Assembly: GCA_024636595.1 (NCBI GenBank)
Contig: JAGXGT010000122.1
Coordinates: forward strand, 1-16,720
Reading direction: 5' to 3'
Length of the DNA: 16,720 nucleotides
Origin: Sphingomonadales bacterium
Lineage (GTDB): Bacteria > Pseudomonadota > Alphaproteobacteria > Sphingomonadales > Sphingomonadaceae
A model generated the notes under the pieces. It was not told the origin of the DNA. It ran no database searches and was given only the letters and a program-made list of their open reading frames with translations. The position numbers and the translations under genes were made by a program. Shown piece by piece: positions 8,262-13,793 of the stretch. Within the stretch, counting starts at the first letter, position 1. Every line of letters begins with the position of its first letter.

Positions 8262-9395
8262 ATGCGCATCTATCTATCTCGCCCCCACATGTCCGGTCAG
8301 GAAGAGTTGCACGTCGCCGAGGCCTTTGCGTCGAATTTCATTGCACCCGTCGGCCCACAACTTGATGCTTTCGAGGACTCGGTCCGCGATTACCTTGGCG
8401 CAGACATCCATTGTGTCGCCATCTCTTCTGGCTCCGCCGCACTGCATCTGGCCCTGCGCATCGCTGGCGTCAGCAAAGGCGACGAAGTCTGGATCTCCTC
8501 AATGACTTTCGCAGGTGGCATTTTCCCGATAAATTATCTCGGCGCCACACCCCGCTTCTTCGACCTCAACCCCTCGACTTGGGCTATCGATACCGCCATT
8601 CTCAGCGACGAGCTGGCCAAGGCCGCGCGTTCCAGCAATTTGCCCAAAGCCATCGTCCCGACCGACCTCTACGGGCAGTCGGTCGATCTCGATGCGCTTG
8701 AAGCCCTTGCCGCACAATACAATGTTCGACTCATCGTAGATTCGGCCGAAAGCATCGGCGCGACCTATCTGGATGGACGTAAGGCAGGGACGGGTGGCGA
8801 TGCAGCCATCCTATCCTTCAACGGAAACAAGATTATAACAACATCGGGCGGCGGCATGTTCGTCACACGACACCAGGAATGGGCCGACGAGGCGCGCTTC
8901 CTCGCCACTCAGGCTCGGGACCCTGCTCCGCATTACGAGCACTCCACTTTCGGTTACAACTACCGCCTTTCCAATATCTGCGCGGCGATCGGACTGGGAC
9001 AGATGAAAGTTCTCGATGCCCGGGTGGGGCGCCGCCGCGAGATTTTCGAGCGCTACGAGGCTGCTTTTGCGCATCGCGGCATCGATTTCATGCCCGAACC
9101 GGAGGGGTTGCATTCGACCCGTTGGCTAACAGCTCTGACAATAGATCCCGCGCAAACGGGCGTCTCGCGAGAAGACATCCGACTCATGCTCCTGGAACAT
9201 CAGATAGAGTCTCGCCCGTTGTGGAAGCCGATGCATATGCAGCCGCTTTATGCCGGCGCACCCTACCACGGCTCCGGCGTCGATGAACGGTTATTTGAGA
9301 ATGGTCTCTGCCTGCCCTCGGGAAGCGACATGACCGACGACCAGCAGAATGAGGTAATTGAACGAATTGCTAATCTTTTGGATAGTGCGAACTGA
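8262..9395 (+). CDS. pglE: PglE-like PLP-dependent sugar aminotransferase (DegT/DnrJ/EryC1 family)
   Basis: This is a 377-residue fold-type I aminotransferase. It begins MRIYLSRPHMSGQEELHVAE and NFIAPVGP, has SSGSAALHLALRIAGV for cofactor phosphate binding, and SFNGNKIITTSGGGM with the PLP lysine K190. FGYNYRLSNICAAIG, IESRPLWKPMHMQPL and LCLPSGSDM follow. These segments agree with Campylobacter PglE (PLP lysine K184) as I remember it. The enzyme converts UDP-4-keto-6-deoxy-GlcNAc to the 4-amino sugar using glutamate, supplying the substrate of PglD. It starts two bases after the pglD stop and is the last gene of the polysaccharide locus here. The 4,6-dehydratase (PglF/CapD) that makes its substrate is not in this window. 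Confidence 0.93.
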   Translation: MRIYLSRPHMSGQEELHVAEAFASNFIAPVGPQLDAFEDSVRDYLGADIHCVAISSGSAALHLALRIAGVSKGDEVWISSMTFAGGIFPINYLGATPRFFDLNPSTWAIDTAILSDELAKAARSSNLPKAIVPTDLYGQSVDLDALEALAAQYNVRLIVDSAESIGATYLDGRKAGTGGDAAILSFNGNKIITTSGGGMFVTRHQEWADEARFLATQARDPAPHYEHSTFGYNYRLSNICAAIGLGQMKVLDARVGRRREIFERYEAAFAHRGIDFMPEPEGLHSTRWLTALTIDPAQTGVSREDIRLMLLEHQIESRPLWKPMHMQPLYAGAPYHGSGVDERLFENGLCLPSGSDMTDDQQNEVIERIANLLDSAN

Positions 9396-9577
9396 TCGTA
9401 CGGATTATTGCTAATTGGGCTCCGCGTCGTTGATGAACTTCGCAAGCGACTGGAGATTGGCGGCCTCCCTGTTTCGATCTGGCCTCTTCCATCGTTCCAT
9501 GGCCAAAACAAACACCCATGGCTTTGTCCGTCAGCATCTCCGTAAACCCAATATACCTCGAATAGCCTCTGGATAGG
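9396..9577. other. Non-coding stretch after pglE, no recognisable gene
   Basis: I see no recognisable gene here. No hairpin with a T-run follows pglE. A 29-codon frame on the minus strand (9411-9500) and an open stretch in the pglE frame after its stop give peptides I do not recognise. This is where a pglF/capD-type gene might have been expected. The break in gene content coincides with the approach to the tRNA-derived repeat at 9579. Confidence 0.5.
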
Positions 9578-9578
9578 T

Positions 9579-9691
9579 GTGGACTGGGCGGAACCGGCAA
9601 GAAACTACCTTAAAAGTTAAAACTTTCAAGAGTTTCTGGGTAGCGGGGGACGGGGCAGGATAAGCCAGTGGAGGACACAGCGGGATTCGAA
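9579..9691 (+). repeat. Left copy of the tRNA-Ser 3'-end repeat (attachment-site-like)
   Basis: Bases 9662-9691 match 11918-11947 at 27 of 30 positions. In the right copy that segment is the 3' end of the tRNA-Ser gene, including the CCA and T-loop complement. The left copy has no other tRNA parts; beyond 9691 it runs into unrelated sequence. The similarity also extends leftwards from 9662 to about 9580 at roughly 60% identity with no gap, at a constant offset of 2256 bases. Duplicated tRNA 3' ends are the classic trace of integration by a tyrosine recombinase. Confidence 0.7.
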
Positions 9692-9743
9692 TTTATGACT
9701 TAACTGATTGGTAAAGCATAAAAATAATTTGTGCTGGTTCAGT

Positions 9744-9764
9744 TATACCCCCACTTATACCCCG
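9744..9764 (+). repeat. Left pair of TATACCCC short repeats, arm-site-like
   Basis: TATACCCCCA at 9744-9753 and TATACCCCG at 9756-9764 start 12 bases apart. The same motif recurs near the right end of the proposed element. Paired short direct repeats just inside attachment sites are typical of recombinase arm-binding sites; that function is inferred. Confidence 0.45.
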
Positions 9765-9880
9765 CTTTCGAAATACTGTATTTTTTGTCCGCTTTCGTCC
9801 CAACTTCCGACATAGCAGCTCGATTTTTATTCCCTAATAACTGACGCTCTTCATGGCCATTCCGGCCAAGGAGAAAAACA

Positions 9881-10060
9881 ATGAGATTTTCAATATTCGA
9901 TCCGGCAGCGAAAAACCGGGCGCCATGGAACTTTGGTGTCAAAGTCGGCCCGAAGAGGCCTTTCACACAGACGCATATCTGGGCGTTAAGGTTCTTTCTC
10001 GTTTTTCAATCGAATCGCGATCGGTATGGAGCCGTCGCCATACGATTATTATGCTTGTAG
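9881..10060 (+). pseudogene. Truncated N-terminus of a tyrosine-type recombinase/integrase
   Basis: This is a 59-codon frame with an excellent ribosome site (AAGGAG at 9868-9873, seven bases before the ATG). Residues 14-40 read RAPWNFGVKVGPKRPFTQ followed by THIWALRFFL. That closely resembles the start of a family of short integrases whose N-terminus runs PWNAGxxVGPKRxLxxxxIWAIRxxL. In that family a segment like LRDRALFDLAIDSKLRGCD follows. Here residues 45-57 (NRDRYGAVAIRLL) could be its decayed counterpart before the TAG. All catalytic parts (Arg, His-x-x-Arg, Tyr) are absent, so it cannot be active. The family likeness is from memory. A neighbouring, overlapping ATG frame from 9853 gives no recognisable protein. 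Confidence 0.55.
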
Positions 10061-10134
10061 TTTATATGGGTTAAGATATGTCGATCTACGAACTTTAGAA
10101 GAGCAAAAAAGAGGGCAGAAAGATTCGTATCGGT

Positions 10135-11706
10135 GTGATTTGCAATGGCAATAGTTTAAAAAAGTGGCACTTAGACGCATTGACTCAAATCGAACATGAT
10201 CATGAAATTGTGTTGATGGTTGCTCATGGGGAGATTTCCCCTTCTAGAAAAGCATTCAAACACGCTGCATATTACGCGCTAAATATCGTATCGATGCGTA
10301 GCGAAGAAACAAAAACGCGATCATTCCCAAATGACACAATCAAAGCAAACGCCCGGATAGATTTTACTGTGAGTTATGATGGTAATTGGGCAGTACTTCC
10401 TCCTGAAGCGATGGATTTTGCAATATCGCAAAATCTCGATTGCATTATAAAGTTTTCGCTTGGGCTGCTTCGGATCCCGCCTGCAAATAAGATGCCCGTT
10501 CCGATATTGTCATTCCATCATGGTGACCCCCGATCATTTCGCGGAAGGCCTGCGGGTTTTTACGAAATATCTTCGGGCACTGCGCATATGGGACAGATAG
10601 TGCAAATCCTTAGCAACAAATTGGACGCTGGCGAGATTTTGGCTACAGCTCAATCGCCGGTTTACTTCTATTCTTATAAAAAGACCCTTAAAGAAGCTTA
10701 TCAGCTGTCTCCTTATTTATTACCAAAGGCAATTGAAGCATTTCAAGGAGGTCATAGAATTGATTGGTCGCCTGTCGGTAAGAATTATAGACTGCCTGGA
10801 AATTGGCAAGTAGCTAAAACTATTTTAAAATTAGAAATGGAAAAATTGAAGCGCTTAATTTACGGAGCTTTCTACGAGAAAAAATGGCACGTTTCGACTG
10901 CCCATCGTACATTTGACCACAGTAACATTACTTGCCAAATTGGGACTAAGGGAAGTTGGCAAGACCTTCCTATTCCCGCAGGTTATACTTTCATTGCCGA
11001 CCCATTTTTCTATTATGATCGTTCGATTATAGTAGAAGCCCTCAATCGAGTCTCAGGACAGGGCGAACTCGTGATCATTGGAGACAGCGAAACGACCACC
11101 TTGACTCATGAAAGTGGTGGACATTTATCCTATCCTAGCATCGTCGAACAAGCTGGCGAGCGATTGCTACTGCCAGAAACTGCTCAATGGTGCAGTCCGC
11201 ATCTGTTCGCGATTGATGGAGATCGTCTGGTCAAACGGCTGGAGATCGACATTAATGCCGAAAGACTTCTCGATCCGACCTTTTTTGAGCATCGGGAGCA
11301 TATGTATATCTTTGGAAACGAAGCCGCCGAAGGACCCAAAATTTTGCGTTTGTGGGTGGCGAAGGAGATTGGGCAGCGTTTCAAAGAACATCCTTCAAGT
11401 CCGATTCGCATATCGATCCGCGGAAGTCGAATGGGCGGACAAGTTCTGCGGCAGGGGGATGAAATAATTCGTATAGGCCAAGATCAAACGCGTTCCTACG
11501 GCGACGGGGTGATTTTATATCGAATAGACGAACTAAGCCCGCAAAATTATGTTGAATCCGAAATTCAGGCATTTAGCTTCGAGGATGTAGAAGGCCCCCA
11601 TACGCTTAATTTTTCCGCTACGCAGATTGTGTTCGATTGGTATGTAGATCGTTTTGATTGGCTGGCCGGTGTGAGACGGATTTCGGCACGTTTGAGATCG
11701 AAATGA
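10135..11706 (+). CDS. Formyltransferase-like domain fused to a GINT1-like beta-propeller domain
   Basis: Numbering uses the ATT at 10123 as residue 1. Residues 1-230 resemble a formyl transferase N domain: IRIGVICNGNSLKKW, then ILSFHHGDPRSFRGRPAGFYE, then GTAHMGQIV and KLDAGEIL. The active-site histidine (H132/H133) and aspartate (D168) are recognisable, but the Asn of the usual NxH triad appears as S130. From about residue 245 a second domain rich in short strands (FIADPFFYYD, LSYPSIVE, LDPTFFEH, SYGDGVILYRI, HTLNFSATQIVFDWYVDRFDW) resembles the predicted five-bladed propeller at the N-terminus of plant GINT1 and bacterial relatives. A role in sugar modification for the nearby glycan is inference. 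GTG 10135 is the first standard start, but GAGGG at 10111-10115 is spaced for ATT 10123, and an in-frame ATG at 10078 is cut off by TAG at 10096. The gene is very AT-rich compared with its surroundings. Confidence 0.8.
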   Translation: MICNGNSLKKWHLDALTQIEHDHEIVLMVAHGEISPSRKAFKHAAYYALNIVSMRSEETKTRSFPNDTIKANARIDFTVSYDGNWAVLPPEAMDFAISQNLDCIIKFSLGLLRIPPANKMPVPILSFHHGDPRSFRGRPAGFYEISSGTAHMGQIVQILSNKLDAGEILATAQSPVYFYSYKKTLKEAYQLSPYLLPKAIEAFQGGHRIDWSPVGKNYRLPGNWQVAKTILKLEMEKLKRLIYGAFYEKKWHVSTAHRTFDHSNITCQIGTKGSWQDLPIPAGYTFIADPFFYYDRSIIVEALNRVSGQGELVIIGDSETTTLTHESGGHLSYPSIVEQAGERLLLPETAQWCSPHLFAIDGDRLVKRLEIDINAERLLDPTFFEHREHMYIFGNEAAEGPKILRLWVAKEIGQRFKEHPSSPIRISIRGSRMGGQVLRQGDEIIRIGQDQTRSYGDGVILYRIDELSPQNYVESEIQAFSFEDVEGPHTLNFSATQIVFDWYVDRFDWLAGVRRISARLRSK

Positions 11707-11770
11707 TGAAATTTGTTCCCATCAAAATCCTCAGCATAGTCTTAAGTTTCGATAAAATGGCCAGCATCCT

Positions 11771-11800
11771 TATACCCCCATTTTGGTAAAATATGCCCCC
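11771..11800 (+). repeat. Right pair of TATACCCCC short repeats, arm-site-like
   Basis: TATACCCCC at 11771-11779 and TATGCCCCC at 11792-11800 start 21 bases apart, two helical turns. An inverted copy (ATGGGGGTGG) follows at 11824-11833. The motif matches the pair at 9744-9764 near the other end of the proposed element. A recombinase-binding role is inferred. Confidence 0.45.
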
Positions 11801-11834
11801 GATATCACCCGAGTTCGCTCAGGATGGGGGTGGA

Positions 11835-11947
11835 TTGGACTGGAGGGACTTAATAAGAAAACGCCGGAAAAGTCAATGCTTTCATGCATTTTTGGACGAT
11901 AGTGGATGGCGCTGAACAAGCCAATGGAGGACACGGAGGGATTCGAA
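11835..11947 (+). repeat. Right copy of the tRNA-Ser 3'-end repeat
   Basis: This is the partner of 9579-9691 at a constant offset of 2256 bases. Its right part (from 11925) is the 3' end of the intact tRNA-Ser gene. Its left part is the tRNA downstream flank, which also resembles the left copy. The flanks have diverged far more than the tRNA-derived 30 bases, as expected if only that segment is constrained by the tRNA or by site recognition. Confidence 0.7.
11875..11890 (-). terminator. Weak hairpin downstream of tRNA-Ser, possible terminator
   Basis: Read on the minus strand, AATGC and GCATT form a 5-bp stem with a six-base loop, followed by GACTTTT about 35 bases past the tRNA 3' end. The stem is short and AT-rich and the T-run is only four bases, so this is a weak candidate. 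Confidence 0.3.
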
Positions 11948-12016
11948 CCCTCGAAGGACCGTGAGGCCCTTGCCTCCTTAGCAGGGAGGTGGTTTCAGCC
12001 GCTCACCCACGTGTCC
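11925..12016 (-). tRNA. tRNA-Ser (anticodon GCU)
   Basis: Read on the minus strand, the 7-bp acceptor stem GGACACG/CGTGTCC closes a class II tRNA. It has a D-arm (GGT...ACC), an anticodon stem CCTCC/GGAGG around loop CTGCTAA (anticodon GCU, plus-strand 11980-11982), and a 7-bp variable arm AAGGGCC/GGTCCTT with loop TCAC. The T-arm is GAGGG-TTCGAAT-CCCTC and CCA is encoded. The long variable arm confirms serine. It decodes AGC/AGU codons. The base before CCA is T, where bacterial tRNA-Ser usually has G. Its 3' end is the likely integration site for the patch to its left. Confidence 0.97.
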
Positions 12017-12038
12017 ACGCAGCTTGGCTAGAGGTGGC

Positions 12039-12067
12039 GCTATAACCATGCATCGCGCTGGCTGCAA
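12039..12067 (-). promoter_or_regulatory. Possible promoter of tRNA-Ser
   Basis: Read on the minus strand, TTGCAG (12062-12067) and TATAGC (12039-12044) are separated by 17 bases, with the -10-like box 22 bases before the tRNA 5' end. Only the first part of each hexamer matches the sigma-70 consensus, but spacing and position fit a stable-RNA promoter. Confidence 0.4.
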
Positions 12068-12087
12068 CGGGTAAAGTGGCCTGCTTC

Positions 12088-12122
12088 GAAAGCCGCTGGG
12101 AAAGAGCAGAATCGCGGCTTTC
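12088..12122. repeat. 9-bp perfect inverted repeat between tRNA-Ser and eipA
   Basis: GAAAGCCGC (12088-12096) and GCGGCTTTC (12114-12122) are exact inverted copies with a 17-base spacer, in the divergent region between the tRNA and eipA. It could be an operator or an mRNA-leader hairpin of eipA. No T-run suggests a terminator. Confidence 0.4.
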
Positions 12123-12236
12123 TGGCAAAGCGACTCGTGCTGCCGCAGAATCGACTCATTTCGTCGTCCGTTCATTGCGCGGTCATGTCCAACAGCCGAC
12201 AGCCGTACCTGGCTGGTAATGGGAAGGAGTTTACCC

Positions 12237-13034
12237 ATGATACCGTTGTGGATGAAGAAATCATTGGGCCTGTTTGCTGTTTTGGCCCTTGCCACTGCAC
12301 CAGCGCTGTCGCCCGCATTTGCCCAGGTGGAGTCCGTCGATCCCAATGACGTGATCGACGCCGATCTGGCTGCGCCCGACTATGACGGAAGCTTCGATGC
12401 CGATGGCTCGAGCGCGACCGCCTCAAGCCAGACCATGGTCGACGACACACCAATCGACAGCGATATCAAAGCGGATATCGTCACTCCCTATGACTCGGCA
12501 ACGAACGCTGCCCCCACCGGCGGAGCGAGCGACGTTCCGGTTGATGCCAGCAACACCTATCAGGACGACGACCTGATCGGCGCGGCGGAAGGCGTGTTCG
12601 GCAAAGGAGCGAAAGGCCTGGCCGAAGTCATCGAAGATATATTGAAGAAACAGGGCCGGCCGAACGCCTATATCGCCGGACGCGAAGCCAGCGGGGCCTT
12701 CATTGTCGGCCTGCGCTATGGTTCGGGCAAGCTTTACCACAAGATCGAAGGCGAGCGCCCGGTCTACTGGACAGGGCCGTCGATCGGCTTTGATATTGGC
12801 GGAAATGCGGCCAATACCTTCGTGCTGGTTTACAATCTTTATGATAGCGAGGACCTCTATCAGCGCTTTCCGGCTGGCGAAGGCGCGGCCTATTTCATTG
12901 GCGGCTTCCATGTGAGCTATTTGCGCAGCGACGACAAGGTGCTGATCCCGGTACGGCTGGGAGCGGGCCTGCGGCTCGGTGCCAATATCGGCTATATGAA
13001 ATTCAGCAAGAAGCAGCGGTGGTTGCCGTTCTGA
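12237..13034 (+). CDS. eipA: EipA-family (DUF1134) periplasmic envelope protein
   Basis: The start is the ATG at 12237, seven bases after AAGGAG (12224-12229); the in-frame ATG at 12219 lies upstream of that site. Of 265 residues the first 29 form a signal peptide (positive MKK, hydrophobic LGLFAVLALATAPAL, cleavage after AFA at A29). An acidic, Ser/Thr-rich linker follows to about residue 110. The DUF1134 domain comes next: GKGAKGLAEVIEDILKK, NAYIAGREASGAFIVGLRYG, YWTGPSIGFDIGGNAANTF, YFIGGFHVSY, PVRLGAGLRLGANIGYMKFS. The family is represented by EipA of Brucella, a periplasmic protein needed for envelope integrity; its biochemical activity is not known to me. The gene stands alone and converges on ribE. 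Confidence 0.92.
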   Translation: MIPLWMKKSLGLFAVLALATAPALSPAFAQVESVDPNDVIDADLAAPDYDGSFDADGSSATASSQTMVDDTPIDSDIKADIVTPYDSATNAAPTGGASDVPVDASNTYQDDDLIGAAEGVFGKGAKGLAEVIEDILKKQGRPNAYIAGREASGAFIVGLRYGSGKLYHKIEGERPVYWTGPSIGFDIGGNAANTFVLVYNLYDSEDLYQRFPAGEGAAYFIGGFHVSYLRSDDKVLIPVRLGAGLRLGANIGYMKFSKKQRWLPF

Positions 13035-13151
13035 CCAGCTAATCGCCGGGTTACCCGACATCTTGCTTGGTATCTTTCCCATTCAACCAAGGCAAACGCC
13101 GGATCGACCGTCGTCCTTGGTGCCATGGGATATTCGTCATCCTGCTTCGGA

Positions 13152-13760
13152 TCAGGACAGCGACCGGACCTTCTCCATTCGCGCCAGATAACGCGCCAAT
13201 ATATCAATCTCGATATTGACGGAACGACCGGAATCCAGTTCGCCGAGAGTAGTTACCTCAGCGGTGTGGGGAATGATGTTGAGGGTGAACAGCGCGCCAG
13301 CTTCATCGTCGGTAATAGCATTCACGGTCAGCGAAACGCCTTCGACGGTGATTGATCCTTTGGCCGCAATAAAAGGCGCCAGTTCTTTCGAAACGCGGAT
13401 GACGACCTCACGGGAATCGCCGGCAGCGCTGCTGGACAGGACTTCCCCGATGCCGTCCACATGTCCGGTGACAATATGTCCGCCCAATTCGTCGCCAACC
13501 TTCAGCGCACGCTCCAGATTGATCCGCCGTCCAGCGGTAAATTGCCCCGGCGCGGTGCAGGAGAGGGTTTCGTTCGACACGTCAACCGCAAACCAGTCGG
13601 CTCCCTTGTCAACCACCGTCAGGCAAATGCCCGAACAGGCAATGGACGCGCCCAGTTCAACGCTGTCCATATCATAGCCGCATTTGATTTTCACGCGCAG
13701 GTCGCCGCGCTGGCTGATCGATGCAATGGCACCTATATCTGAAACAATGCCTGTGAACAT
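13152..13760 (-). CDS. ribE: Riboflavin synthase, alpha subunit
   Basis: This is a 202-residue protein with the diagnostic MFTGIV start and two internally homologous lumazine-binding domains (about 1-92 and 93-190). Domain 1 has ACSGICLTVVDKG. Domain 2 has GGHIVTGHVDGIG and the parallel GVSLTVNAI. The enzyme is a trimer that dismutates two 6,7-dimethyl-8-ribityllumazine into riboflavin and a pyrimidinedione, the last step of riboflavin synthesis in the cytoplasm. It lies 33 bases downstream of ribD on the same strand, so the two are co-transcribed. An AGGA lies near its ATG. No FMN riboswitch fits in the short gap, and neither ribB/A nor ribH is in the window. The gene is also called ribC in some species. 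Confidence 0.96.
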   Translation of the reverse strand: MFTGIVSDIGAIASISQRGDLRVKIKCGYDMDSVELGASIACSGICLTVVDKGADWFAVDVSNETLSCTAPGQFTAGRRINLERALKVGDELGGHIVTGHVDGIGEVLSSSAAGDSREVVIRVSKELAPFIAAKGSITVEGVSLTVNAITDDEAGALFTLNIIPHTAEVTTLGELDSGRSVNIEIDILARYLARMEKVRSLS

Positions 13761-13793
13761 GGGCGATCCTATTTGCTGTGAACGGAGCGGAAC

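Larger units (their letters stand above)
9669..11924. mobile_element. Putative remnant of a tRNA-Ser-integrating mini-element
   Basis: The stretch is bounded by a partial copy of the tRNA-Ser 3' end on the left and the intact tRNA gene on the right, so it sits downstream of the tRNA as integrated elements usually do. TATACCCCC-type repeats lie inside both ends (9744-9764 and 11771-11800). Near the left end is a truncated recombinase N-terminus. The cargo is one large gene that is strikingly AT-rich: bases 10801-10860 are 25% G+C. No complete integrase is visible, so the element would be immobile alone. The boundaries are inferred from the repeat. An older, degraded and partly deleted larger island is equally possible. 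Confidence 0.5.

Noticed and set aside
9411..9500. 29-codon minus-strand frame ending LQSLAKFINDAEPN
   Set aside because: It looks like a plausible protein C-terminus, but it is too short and I cannot match it to a family; no longer frame leads into it.
9853..10074. 73-codon frame starting at ATG 9853
   Set aside because: It overlaps the integrase-like frame at 9881, which has the correctly spaced AAGGAG and a recognisable sequence; the 9853 frame has neither.
13035..13151. Terminator between the convergent eipA and ribE genes
   Set aside because: CTTGGT...ACCAAG and CGGGTTACCCG are present, but the stems are short and no T-run follows on either strand.
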